DNA of 64,000 nt, from positions 48,878 through 112,877 of the forward strand of contig JAIXQP010000046.1 of NCBI GenBank assembly GCA_027485675.1. Reading direction: 5' to 3'. This document shows positions 26,635 to 34,308 of the stretch, piece by piece (the stretch's first letter is position 1; each line of letters begins with the position of its first letter). A program made the position numbers and the translations under genes. Under the pieces are notes generated by a model. That model made no database searches and was not told the DNA's origin. It saw nothing but the letters and a program-made list of their open reading frames with translations. Source of the DNA: Terriglobales bacterium. Lineage in GTDB: Bacteria > Acidobacteriota > Terriglobia > Bryobacterales > Bryobacteraceae.

Positions 26635-27667
26635 GAACTTCCATGGCAACGCCGAAGCGCAGCGCGTCCTGCAGGAGATGGTCCGCGGCCAGCGCATGCC
26701 CCAAACCATCCTGCTGGCCGGCCCCGAAGGCATCGGCAAGGCCACACTGGCGCGCCGGTTCGCCGCCTCCATCGTCGGCCATCCGGAGTTGATTGAACAG
26801 GACGATCTCTCTCTCGACAAGAACCAGGAAGTGATTGCCGAACGCGAAAAGTGGACAGCCGAGAAGCGGAACGACGATCCGATTGTCTTCAATTCCCATC
26901 CCGACTTCCTCACCTTCTGCCCGGAAGGACCGCTCCGCCAGATCTCCATTCCGCAGATGCGGCTGCTCAAAGAGCGCGCGCAGTACGGGCCCTTGAAAGG
27001 CCCGCGCAAGGTCTTCCTGATCGATCAGATCGACCGCGCCAACGAGCAGGCGGCCAACTCTCTGCTGAAGACGCTCGAAGAGCCGCCGGGGTACCTGATC
27101 ATCGTGGCGACGGCCACCAACTCCTATGACCTCCTGCCGACCATCCGGTCGCGCTCGGTGCCCATCTACCTCACGCCCCTGAGCAAGCCCGAAATGACCG
27201 CATTTGCCCAGGAAAAGGGATTGAAAGACATCGACCGCCGCATCGCCCTGGCCGCCGGATCTCCCGGCTTGGCCATGAGCATTGAGTTGCCGGCCTATGA
27301 TAAACGCCGGGCGCAGATGCTCGCGCTGCTCGGCGCAGCCTGCGGTGTACTTCCCTGGGCGGACTGGGCGAAAACGTCCGAGGCGCTGAACGCCAGCCGC
27401 ACGGAAAAGCTCGAAAATCACCTCAAGGTCCTCTACCTTCTGCTCGATGATCTCTTGCTCCTGCGGTGCGAGGCCCGCAACCCGGTGCTCCGCAATTTCG
27501 ACATCCAACGCGAGTTGGAAGGGCTCGTGCGGGTAATCACGTTTGAATGGATTCAGAAGGCGGTTAAGAAAACCGACGAGCTCGTGGACTTATTACGTCG
27601 GAATATTCAAAAGGGAATTGCCCTCGACGCGATGGTACTCGAACTGCGCGGCAGCATCCGTTTGTGA
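26627..27667 (+). CDS. holB: DNA polymerase III delta-prime subunit
   Basis: 346 residues from the ATG at 26627. AAA+ clamp-loader fold: GPEGIGKATLARRF as a Walker A in which the Thr/Ser after Lys is Ala, EQAANSLLKTLEEPPG (sensor/walker region), and TIRSRS in place of the usual S-R-C arginine finger. The zinc-binding Cys cluster common in delta-prime is absent from the region around 45-75. These are consistent with a non-hydrolysing delta-prime subunit. The position after tmk supports the call. Confidence 0.9.
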   Translation: MYENFHGNAEAQRVLQEMVRGQRMPQTILLAGPEGIGKATLARRFAASIVGHPELIEQDDLSLDKNQEVIAEREKWTAEKRNDDPIVFNSHPDFLTFCPEGPLRQISIPQMRLLKERAQYGPLKGPRKVFLIDQIDRANEQAANSLLKTLEEPPGYLIIVATATNSYDLLPTIRSRSVPIYLTPLSKPEMTAFAQEKGLKDIDRRIALAAGSPGLAMSIELPAYDKRRAQMLALLGAACGVLPWADWAKTSEALNASRTEKLENHLKVLYLLLDDLLLLRCEARNPVLRNFDIQRELEGLVRVITFEWIQKAVKKTDELVDLLRRNIQKGIALDAMVLELRGSIRL

Positions 27668-27690
27668 TGCAATAGAGGGCAAGAACCGCC

Positions 27691-27945
27691 ATGCCCCCTC
27701 CGACCCGCAGCGCTGCCCCGACCAAGAAGCCGGTACCGCCTGATCAAACCAACGCCGAGAACTTCTACTACATGAAACAGATGCAGGCCAAAACGCCGAT
27801 GTGCATCGTCATGAAGGACGGCGAAATCCTGAAAGGCGTGATTGAGTGGTACGACAAGTGCGCCCTGAAGTTTAACCGCGAAGGCGCCCCGAATTTGATG
27901 GTGTATAAACACAACATCAAATACATGTACAAAGACGGCGAATAG
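27691..27945 (+). CDS. hfq: Hfq-like RNA chaperone (Sm fold)
   Basis: 84 residues with a Pro-rich N-terminal extension (to about residue 20) and an Sm core: [19 protein letters not shown] (Sm1-like) and [11 protein letters not shown], which keeps the Hfq Sm2 signature Y-K-H-x-I. The usual N-terminal NLQD-type motif is replaced by [11 protein letters not shown], so distal/proximal RNA surfaces may differ. Would form a hexamer that pairs small RNAs with mRNAs. 23 bases after holB. Confidence 0.8.
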   Translation: MPPPTRSAAPTKKPVPPDQTNAENFYYMKQMQAKTPMCIVMKDGEILKGVIEWYDKCALKFNREGAPNLMVYKHNIKYMYKDGE

Positions 27946-27948
27946 CCT

Positions 27949-28434
27949 CTATTTGGGTTTCGCCTTCATCGCCAGCCGCGCGGCCCGGCGCTCTCCCGCT
28001 TCGTGGTAGCGCCGCAGTTCCGCCTCGGTTTGCGGAATCACCGGGGTAACCGGAATCTTCGCCCCGTCCTGCGCCAAAGCGACAAAGGTCAGGTACGCCG
28101 ATGAGGTGTGCTTGATCTCGCGGGTATGCAGGTCTTCGATAAACACCTTCACGCCCACCTCCATCGAAGTGCGAAAAACCCGGTTAACGCTCGACTTCAG
28201 CGTCACCAACTGCCCGATGTGGATCGGGTAAATAAACGTCATCTGGTCCACCGACGCCGTCACCACGGCGCACCGGGCGTGCCGCGCGGCCGCGAGCGAC
28301 GCGGCCAGGTCCACCATCGCCATCACCTTGCCGCCAAAAAGCGTGCCGAGAACATTGGCATCATTCGGCAGGGCGAACTCACTCATTTCGGAGGCGGACT
28401 CCGAGACCGGACGGCCGGGCTGATCGGGAAGCAT
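27949..28434 (-). CDS. Acyl-CoA thioesterase (hotdog fold, YciA-like)
   Basis: 161 residues from the ATG at 28434; GTG codons slightly upstream are possible. The hotdog pattern of this family is present: LPNDANVLGTLFGGKVMAM with the catalytic Asn/Asp region, MVDLAASLAA, and QMTFIYPIHIGQLVTL. Cleaves medium- to long-chain acyl-CoA to free acid and CoA. It converges on hfq (3 bases between stops) and diverges from the TPR gene. Confidence 0.88.
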   Translation of the reverse strand: MLPDQPGRPVSESASEMSEFALPNDANVLGTLFGGKVMAMVDLAASLAAARHARCAVVTASVDQMTFIYPIHIGQLVTLKSSVNRVFRTSMEVGVKVFIEDLHTREIKHTSSAYLTFVALAQDGAKIPVTPVIPQTEAELRRYHEAGERRAARLAMKAKPK

Positions 28435-28444
28435 ACCCACAGGG

Positions 28445-28450
28445 TACGAT
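28445..28450 (+). promoter_or_regulatory. -10-like hexamer TACGAT before the TPR gene
   Basis: TACGAT ends 7 bases before the ATG at 28458, the same spacing as other candidate leaderless starts here. An AAGGA ribosome-binding site also lies in that gap, so a very short leader is equally possible. Confidence 0.3.
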
Positions 28451-28457
28451 AAAGGAA

Positions 28458-28769
28458 ATGAGTTCCCGGTTAGAGATTTTGCAGGGCATGTTGTCCCAGG
28501 ACCCCGCCAACACGTTCGCCCGCTATGGACTGGCGATGGAGTTCGCCAATCAGGGCCAGTATGCGGAGGCCGTCCGCCAGTTTGAAGAGTTGATTCAGAA
28601 CAAGCCCGACTATTGCGCCGCCTATTTCCACGGCGGGCAGACGCTCGAAAAAGCGGGCGAAGTGGAGAAGGCGGCCGCCATGTACCGGCGCGGGATCGAA
28701 GCCGCCCGGCAGGTCGGCGACACCCATACCCGCATGGAACTCGAAGGCGCTCTGGCACTTTTGCCGTAA
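28458..28769 (+). CDS. Small tetratricopeptide-repeat protein
   Basis: 103 residues forming about two and a half TPR helices pairs: ARYGLAMEFANQGQYAEAVRQFEELI and AYFHGGQTLEKAGEVEKAAAMYRRGI follow the TPR spacing (small-Gly/Ala-Tyr-Ala positions). No signal peptide. It probably binds a partner protein. The partner is not evident; the next gene starts 40 bases downstream on the same strand. Confidence 0.8.
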   Translation: MSSRLEILQGMLSQDPANTFARYGLAMEFANQGQYAEAVRQFEELIQNKPDYCAAYFHGGQTLEKAGEVEKAAAMYRRGIEAARQVGDTHTRMELEGALALLP

Positions 28770-28809
28770 CTTTTCGCGCCTGCCGAGCGAAAGTGCCATA
28801 ACAACCCTT

Positions 28810-30009
28810 ATGCACCTCGTCATCGTCGGCAACGGAGTAGCGGGAGTCACAGCGGCCATGGCCGTGCGGGCGGCCGACCCGCGGGCCGAGATCACCATCG
28901 TCAGCGGTGAAAGCGAGTTCTTCTTTTCCCGCACGGCTCTGATGTACGCGTTCATGGACGTGATGCAGCGGCGCGATCTCGAGCCGTACGAACGCAAACT
29001 CTTCCGCGAACAGCGGCTGACGCTGCGCCAGGATTGGGCCGTGGATCTCGACGCCGGCGCCCGCGAGTTACGGCTGGCCGGCGGCGCCACGCTTCGCTAT
29101 GACAAGCTGCTGCTGGCGACCGGTTCCCGCGGCCGGCGCGCGCCGTGGGAGCGCCCCCTCGATGGCGTCGTTCGCTTCGTCTCCCTGCAGGATCTTGACG
29201 CCTGCGAGCGCCTCACCCCGGGCACGCGGCGCGCCGTCGTGGCGGGCGGCGGGCTGATCGGGGTCGAGCTGGTCGAGTGCCTCGTCCACCATCGTGTACC
29301 CGTCACCTTTCTCGTCCGCGAGCCGAGCTACTGGCCCGCGGCGCTGAGCCCGGAGGAGGGCGAACTCGTCGCCGCGCACATCCGGGCCCAGGGGGTGGAC
29401 CTCCGGCTCAACAGCGAAATCGAGTCGATGCAGGGCGAAGGCCGGGTCACCGGCGTGACGACCAAAGCCGGGGAGCAGATCCCCTGTGAATTGGTCGGGG
29501 TGACCATCGGCGTCGAACCGAACGTGGAATGGTTGCGCGCCGTGAAGACGCCTCCCGCCCTGAACCGCGGCATCGTAACCGACGCGGCGTTTCGCACCTC
29601 CCTGCCCGGCGTGTTCGCCGCCGGAGACGTCGCGGAGGTCGAAGGCCGCATCGAGCCTCTCTGGTACGCGGCCAAGCGCCAGGGCCAGGCCGTGGCGCAA
29701 TCCATCCTCGGCCAGTCCATGCAGTATGCCCCCCCGGCTTACTACAACAGCGCGAAGTTCTTCCACCTCGAATGGACCTGCGCAGGCGAGACCCAAGGAC
29801 CGGGACGATTCCGCAAGCTCCCGGGACGAGAAGCCAGCGTGCGGGTGATCGAACGCGACGGCATCGCCGTGGGTTTCTCCATGCTGGGAACGCGCTGGAA
29901 CCACCGGGTGCTCACCAGATGGATCGAGGAGCGCCGCCGCGTCGACGAAGTCATGGGACGCTTGAGCGAAGCGCAGTACGATGTGGAGTTCGGGAGAGTG
30001 GCGCTATGA
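28810..30009 (+). CDS. FAD-dependent pyridine-nucleotide oxidoreductase
   Basis: 399 residues. N-terminal FAD Rossmann motif IVGNGVAGVTAA, NAD(P) motif VVAGGGLIGVE near residues 141-151, ATGSRGRR, and the second FAD motif GVFAAGDVAEV near 265-275. It resembles rubredoxin/ferredoxin reductases and NirB-type FAD domains. A C-terminal extension of about 100 residues carries AKFFHLEWTCAGE. It is overlapped (ATGA) by a membrane polyferredoxin-like gene, so electrons probably pass between NAD(P)H, FAD and the Fe-S membrane partner. Confidence 0.87.
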   Translation: MHLVIVGNGVAGVTAAMAVRAADPRAEITIVSGESEFFFSRTALMYAFMDVMQRRDLEPYERKLFREQRLTLRQDWAVDLDAGARELRLAGGATLRYDKLLLATGSRGRRAPWERPLDGVVRFVSLQDLDACERLTPGTRRAVVAGGGLIGVELVECLVHHRVPVTFLVREPSYWPAALSPEEGELVAAHIRAQGVDLRLNSEIESMQGEGRVTGVTTKAGEQIPCELVGVTIGVEPNVEWLRAVKTPPALNRGIVTDAAFRTSLPGVFAAGDVAEVEGRIEPLWYAAKRQGQAVAQSILGQSMQYAPPAYYNSAKFFHLEWTCAGETQGPGRFRKLPGREASVRVIERDGIAVGFSMLGTRWNHRVLTRWIEERRRVDEVMGRLSEAQYDVEFGRVAL

Positions 30010-31037
30010 TTCGAGACCGGCTCTATCATGACCTGACGAACCGCGGCATCACCGGCTGGATCGTCGCCGCACTGCTCGTCTGGTTTTATATCGCGCTCTA
30101 CTTCACCGAGAATCTTACGCCGGTGGCGCAAACGTTCGGCCTCAGCAGCAAGTGGGATCTGTACGGCGTGCTCTACACGGTGGCCGTCGTCACCGGCGGC
30201 ATCGCGGTGATCCGCAAGTACGGTCACAACCGCTATCAGGTGGTGCGGACGAGCGTCGTCATGTTCGTGCAGATCGTCTTTGCCTTCTCCATTCCCATGA
30301 TGCTGAAAGCGCTCCACCAGCCCGAGTACTACCTGAGCTATTTCTGGCCGCTGAAGTTCGACTACATGAACCCGGAGTATCTCTTCAACCAGCCGTGGCC
30401 CTTCGTCGTCTATACCCTGGCGGCGAGCCTCGTGATCGTGCCGCTCCTCGGCGCGCTCTTGGGCAAGCGCTGGTACTGCTCGTGGGTGTGCGGTTGCGGC
30501 GGGCTGGCGAACACGATGGGCGAGCCGTGGCGGCATCTCAGCGACAAGTCCAGCGCGGCGTGGAAGTTCGAAAAGGTGAGCATCTATTCGGTACTCGGCG
30601 TCAGCCTGCTGCTCACCAGTCTCCTGTTCTACTCCTGGTTCACGAAAAGCAAGGCGCCGGAGGTAGTGCAGTTCCAAACCTGGTACGGTCTCATCGTCGG
30701 CAGCATTCTCTCTGGCGCCGTGGGCACCGGACTTTACCCGCTCGGCGGAACCCGCGTCTGGTGCCGCTTCTTCTGCCCGATGGCGGCCTTACTCGGCATC
30801 ACGCAGAAAGCGGGCAAGCGATTCCACATTCGCGTCAAGGAGGACATGTGCATCTCCTGCGGCCTCTGCTCGAAGTACTGCGAGATGGGCATCGATGTCC
30901 GCGCCTACGCCCAGCGCAACGAGAGCTTCACCCGTGCCTCCTGCGTCGGTTGCGGCATCTGCTCGGAGGTCTGCCCCCGCGGCGTACTGCGCCTTGAAAA
31001 TCAATCTGAGCTCGTGCAGATTCGCAGTGGACGATAA
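30006..31037 (+). CDS. NapH/CcoG-like membrane Fe-S protein with two [4Fe-4S] clusters
   Basis: 343 residues from the ATG at 30006. About five membrane segments, with loop cysteines C158, C162, C164 and the pair C253/C257 (CRFFCP), and a C-terminal ferredoxin domain: C282-C285-C288-C292 and C313-C316-C319-C323 with C-P at the end. This is the NosR/NapH/YccM-type polyferredoxin layout that moves electrons across or to the membrane. It overlaps the FAD enzyme before it and the sigma factor after it, suggesting regulation linked to its redox state. Confidence 0.87.
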   Translation: MIRDRLYHDLTNRGITGWIVAALLVWFYIALYFTENLTPVAQTFGLSSKWDLYGVLYTVAVVTGGIAVIRKYGHNRYQVVRTSVVMFVQIVFAFSIPMMLKALHQPEYYLSYFWPLKFDYMNPEYLFNQPWPFVVYTLAASLVIVPLLGALLGKRWYCSWVCGCGGLANTMGEPWRHLSDKSSAAWKFEKVSIYSVLGVSLLLTSLLFYSWFTKSKAPEVVQFQTWYGLIVGSILSGAVGTGLYPLGGTRVWCRFFCPMAALLGITQKAGKRFHIRVKEDMCISCGLCSKYCEMGIDVRAYAQRNESFTRASCVGCGICSEVCPRGVLRLENQSELVQIRSGR

Positions 31038-31551
31038 ACAAGAGCTGGTGGAACTCATGACGCGGTATCAGGCAGCAGACCGGGTAGCGGCGGAGGCCTT
31101 GGCCAACCGGCTCTACCCGCTGCTCCATCGCTTCTACAGCAGCCTCGGCGATCACGAACAAGCCGGCGACCTGGCGCAGGAGTGCTGGATCCGGCTCCAC
31201 CGCGCCCGCCACTCCTACCGCCCCCCGGACCCCGTCCTGCCCTGGGTGTTCGCCATCGCCCGGCATACGCGCGTCGACGTCTTCCGCCGGCGGATGCGGC
31301 GCACCGGCCGCGAAGTCACGCTGCCCGAAGGTATGGACTTCGCCGCGCCGGCGCCCGCAGCGCCGCCCACCGTGCTTCCCCTGCTCGAGCAACTCCCCGC
31401 CAGCCAGAAAGAGGTGCTGCTGATGCTTAAGGTCACCGGCATGAGTCTCGAAGAGGTGGCCCGGGCCACGGCCAGTTCCGTCGGGAGCGTGAAGCAAAAG
31501 GCGCACCGGGCCTATCAGACATTGCGCAAACTATTAGCGGAGGCGACATGA
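31027..31551 (+). CDS. ECF RNA polymerase sigma factor (partner of NrsF-like anti-sigma)
   Basis: 174 residues from a GTG at 31027 that overlaps the Fe-S gene by 11 bases; the frame is open further upstream but with unlikely sequence. Region 2 is at AGDLAQECWIRLHRAR with PWVFAIARHTRVDVFRR, and region 4 at LPASQKEVLLMLKVTGMSLEEVARATASSVGSVKQKAHRAY in its usual helix-turn-helix layout (written in parts). It directs transcription of stress or redox genes. The anti-sigma-like gene overlaps it by 4 bases. Confidence 0.87.
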   Translation: MDDKQELVELMTRYQAADRVAAEALANRLYPLLHRFYSSLGDHEQAGDLAQECWIRLHRARHSYRPPDPVLPWVFAIARHTRVDVFRRRMRRTGREVTLPEGMDFAAPAPAAPPTVLPLLEQLPASQKEVLLMLKVTGMSLEEVARATASSVGSVKQKAHRAYQTLRKLLAEAT

Positions 31552-32219
31552 ACGACGAAGAGCAGATCCTGGCCGCCCTCGATCGCGAACTTCCCCCCGG
31601 CCCGCCCGCTCCAGCGGGACTGGTTGGCGAACTGAAACCCGTCCCCCCGGGCCTCTCCACCGGCTCCGTGCTGACCCTGTTCGCCGCCCTGCTCTGCGCC
31701 ATCACAGTAGGCGGCGGCGCGCTGTTCGGCGCCCGTGGCCTGGAGGCCATGACGGTGGCGCAGGTGATGATCCTCAGCGCCCTCGGCACGACTCTCGTGC
31801 TGCTGCTGGGCTTGGCCATGACGCAAGGGCTGCGGCCCGGCTCCAAGGTCTGGCTGCACGTGGGGTGGGCGAACGTTCTACCGCTGTTGGGGTTCCTCGC
31901 CGTGGCGGCTCTCGCGTTCCCGTGGCGATGGATGCCGGAGACCTTCGGCCACGGCTGGGGTTGCCTAAAGGAAGGCATCTACGTGGCGCTCGCCTCATCC
32001 GTCGGCGTCGTCTGGCTGGTCCGGCGCGGCTATGTCACCAATTGGAGCGGTACGGCGGGAACCCTCGGAGCCTTCTGCGGACTCGTCGGCGCTGCCCTGC
32101 TGCACGTCATGTGCCCGGACCAGGAAGCGACGCATCTGATCGTCTGGCACGGAGGAATCCTCGCCAGCGGCACCCTCGGCGGACTCCTCGCCGGGTACAT
32201 TCTGTTGCGGCGGCACTAA
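31548..32219 (+). CDS. NrsF/DUF1109-like membrane anti-sigma factor
   Basis: 223 residues. A short cytoplasmic N-terminus is followed by six membrane segments. Cys139 in GHGWGCLKEG and the motif with Cys189, His196 and His201 (MCPDQEATHLIVWHG) match the conserved Cys/His positions of DUF1109 proteins, which hold an ECF sigma factor and release it when Cys residues sense metals or oxidants. The 4-base overlap with the sigma gene supports the pairing. The DUF assignment is from motif recognition. Confidence 0.78.
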   Translation: MNDEEQILAALDRELPPGPPAPAGLVGELKPVPPGLSTGSVLTLFAALLCAITVGGGALFGARGLEAMTVAQVMILSALGTTLVLLLGLAMTQGLRPGSKVWLHVGWANVLPLLGFLAVAALAFPWRWMPETFGHGWGCLKEGIYVALASSVGVVWLVRRGYVTNWSGTAGTLGAFCGLVGAALLHVMCPDQEATHLIVWHGGILASGTLGGLLAGYILLRRH

Positions 32220-32222
32220 GGC

Positions 32223-32228
32223 TATACT
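32223..32228 (+). promoter_or_regulatory. -10-like hexamer TATACT before the second ECF sigma gene
   Basis: TATACT (5 of 6 to TATAAT) ends 10 bases before the ATG at 32239; no ribosome-binding site lies between. A TTGCGG at 32205-32210 is too close (12 bases) to be a normal -35. Confidence 0.4.
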
Positions 32229-32238
32229 GGGTTTTCCC

Positions 32239-32817
32239 ATGGCCCAGGACATTACCATTCTTCTCGAAGAATGGGAGCGTGGCGACAAGACAGCCCTTGA
32301 TCGCCTGGCCCCTCTCGTGTATCCGCAACTGCGGGAGATCGCCGGAGCCTATCTCCGGCGCGAGCGCGGTGGCCATACCCTGCAAGCCACGGCGCTGGTC
32401 AACGAACTGTTCTTAAAGCTCATGACCCGCCGGGAACCCCACTTCGAAGGCCGCCAACACTTCTACACCCTCACCGCGAAGCTCATGCGCCTGGCCCTGA
32501 TCGACCACGCCCGCACGGCCAAGGCCGGCAAGCGAGGCGGCACCGCCTTTCCCGTCCCGCTCCACGAAGAGATCCCTTGGGTGGACGCGAGCGGGCAACA
32601 GATGGTCGATCTCGACCGCGCCTTGGACGAACTGGCCGCACTCGATGCCGAACAGGCGCAAATGTTCGAGCTGCGCTTCCTCATCGGCCATACCGTCGAC
32701 GAGACTGCGGAGCTCATGGGAACATCAAAATCCAGCGTCGACCGCAAAGTTCGCCTCGCCCGGGCCTGGCTTTTCCGGCGCCTGAATGCGGCGAAGGAAA
32801 ATCCCTCCGAACCCTAG
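32239..32817 (+). CDS. ECF-type sigma factor of the TIGR02999 group
   Basis: 192 residues. Marks of the group common in Acidobacteria and Planctomycetes: WERGDKTALDRLAPLVYPQLREIA, GHTLQATALVNELFLKL, RQHFYTLTAKLMRLALIDHAR, and the region 4 helix-turn-helix VDETAELMGTSKSSVDRKVR. Members usually stand beside a Ser/Thr kinase or TPR gene; here none follows, and the gene faces a convergent secreted protein. It lies 19 bases after the anti-sigma gene but has its own -10-like sequence. Confidence 0.9.
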   Translation: MAQDITILLEEWERGDKTALDRLAPLVYPQLREIAGAYLRRERGGHTLQATALVNELFLKLMTRREPHFEGRQHFYTLTAKLMRLALIDHARTAKAGKRGGTAFPVPLHEEIPWVDASGQQMVDLDRALDELAALDAEQAQMFELRFLIGHTVDETAELMGTSKSSVDRKVRLARAWLFRRLNAAKENPSEP

Positions 32818-32844
32818 CTTAAGGCACCATGCTTAAGGCACGAT
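32817..32844. repeat. 14-base tandem duplication between convergent genes
   Basis: Two adjacent copies of a 14-base unit (gcttaaggcaccat and gcttaaggcacgat) lie directly after the sigma stop. The second copy contains the minus-strand gene's TAA, the first an outlying copy of it. Confidence 0.6.
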
Positions 32845-34275
32845 AGCCAGCGGCTGTAAATCGACATCCCGGTCCCAAACGTCACGGCGCGCGACCGCGT
32901 CGTTCGGGTTGGACACCCGGCGGGCGGCGTCCGTATCGAGGTAGTAGTAGTTGCTGCCCGCCTTGGCTTGATACTTCTGCCCATCGGGCCCCTGCAGCTC
33001 CACGGTGCCCGAAAGCAGATGGCCCGCGGCGTCGGCGCGGCGTTGATCGGCGGCATCCCGCTCCTCGAACATCCGCTGGCCCAGCGCCGCGATCTGCCGG
33101 TTGTATGCAAGCGCCATGCGCGTATCGTTGATTGCCGCCTGCCGGTTCCCGGTAATCCAACCGTAGTCCCAACGGGCGCTGCTCATCACGCGGTTCGCCG
33201 CGGCGCCGACCGCTGCGGCACGCTCCGACGGAGCGAGGTAGCCGGTGACGTAGGAGGTATACATCCCGCCATTGGGATCCACGCTACCCGACGAAGCAAA
33301 CAGCGACGCCGCAATCACCACCCCTTCCACCGGCACCCCGCCGCGCGAGGCCGCAAAGCGAACCTCCCCGTAGGATTGATTCATTCCCATCTGGCCTAGC
33401 GTCGCCGAAGCCTGCGTGCTGAGCTGGTTCAGATCCGGGCGCGGCCGGCGCCCCACGAACCGGAGGCCCTCCAGGCGCCAGTCGCTCGCCAGCGCGCGGG
33501 CGGCGTAGAACTCGGCCAGTTGCACCCCGTCCCGATACGGGCAACGGTCAACGCCCACGCCCAACGGCGCCGAACCGTACTGCGAGGAGAACGTGCCCGG
33601 CACGAAGCACTTGTTCAGCCGCGTATCTCCCAGGAATATGGCGGCCGTGCGATCCGGACTGAGCAGTTGCACCCCGACGCGAACATCGTTATTCGAGATG
33701 CGGCGAACGCCGCCTCCCACCTGCCAGCCCGCCGGCTTCACGCTCTGATATGCGCCTTCGGAAGGCTCCCGCCACGGCTCCATCGTCATGGGCGCCTCCA
33801 CCGCGGCCGGGGCGGACCGGCCGGTGTAGCGAAAACTCTTCAGGATGGCAAGCAGCGCCGCCCGCTCCGCGCCGTACTGCGCCGCCGGCGCCGAGAGCCC
33901 GTAGAACATCGCTGACCGCGGCCCCGTCTCCGCACACAGCATCGCGCCACGACCCTGCCGTTGCCGGACCGTGAAGCCCGCCACCGCTGATCGCGGGCCC
34001 GCCTCCTGCACTTGCACATCCGCAATGGCGGGGAAGGCGCTCCAGCCGCTCGTAAGCGCCTGCCGGAGCGTCGCCGCGCAATCGCCATTGCGGCCCAGCA
34101 CGGGCAGGATCATGGCAAACCGGGCCGGATCCGCCGATTGCACCACCAACCCACCTTGCCCAAACTTGTTGACGCGCCAACCGGCCGGCAACTCCAGAGC
34201 AAAACCATCAGGATCCCGGTACGGGGCGGCCGGCAGTACACCGCAGGCAATCAGAACGATGAAGAAAGGCCTCAT
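32833..34275 (-). CDS. Secreted protein of unknown function, 480 residues
   Basis: From the ATG at 34275 (a GTG three codons upstream is possible). An N-terminal signal peptide (MRPFFIVLIACGVLPAA) precedes a domain resembling secreted DUF1795/PsbP-like modules: DPDGFALELPAGWRV near 22-36 and a second copy-like stretch near VKPAGWQVGGG. The C-terminal part reads GTVELQGPDGQKYQ then SNYYYLDTDA. I do not recognise a family with confidence, and no enzyme motif is evident. It converges with the sigma factor gene. Confidence 0.7.
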   Translation of the reverse strand: MRPFFIVLIACGVLPAAPYRDPDGFALELPAGWRVNKFGQGGLVVQSADPARFAMILPVLGRNGDCAATLRQALTSGWSAFPAIADVQVQEAGPRSAVAGFTVRQRQGRGAMLCAETGPRSAMFYGLSAPAAQYGAERAALLAILKSFRYTGRSAPAAVEAPMTMEPWREPSEGAYQSVKPAGWQVGGGVRRISNNDVRVGVQLLSPDRTAAIFLGDTRLNKCFVPGTFSSQYGSAPLGVGVDRCPYRDGVQLAEFYAARALASDWRLEGLRFVGRRPRPDLNQLSTQASATLGQMGMNQSYGEVRFAASRGGVPVEGVVIAASLFASSGSVDPNGGMYTSYVTGYLAPSERAAAVGAAANRVMSSARWDYGWITGNRQAAINDTRMALAYNRQIAALGQRMFEERDAADQRRADAAGHLLSGTVELQGPDGQKYQAKAGSNYYYLDTDAARRVSNPNDAVARRDVWDRDVDLQPLAIVP

Positions 34276-34308
34276 ACCGGACACAGCGTGAGACCTTCGA
34301 AAACAACG

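Noticed and set aside
27655..27671. GCATC/GATGC hairpin at the holB stop
   Set aside because: 5-base stem with no T-run; chance level.
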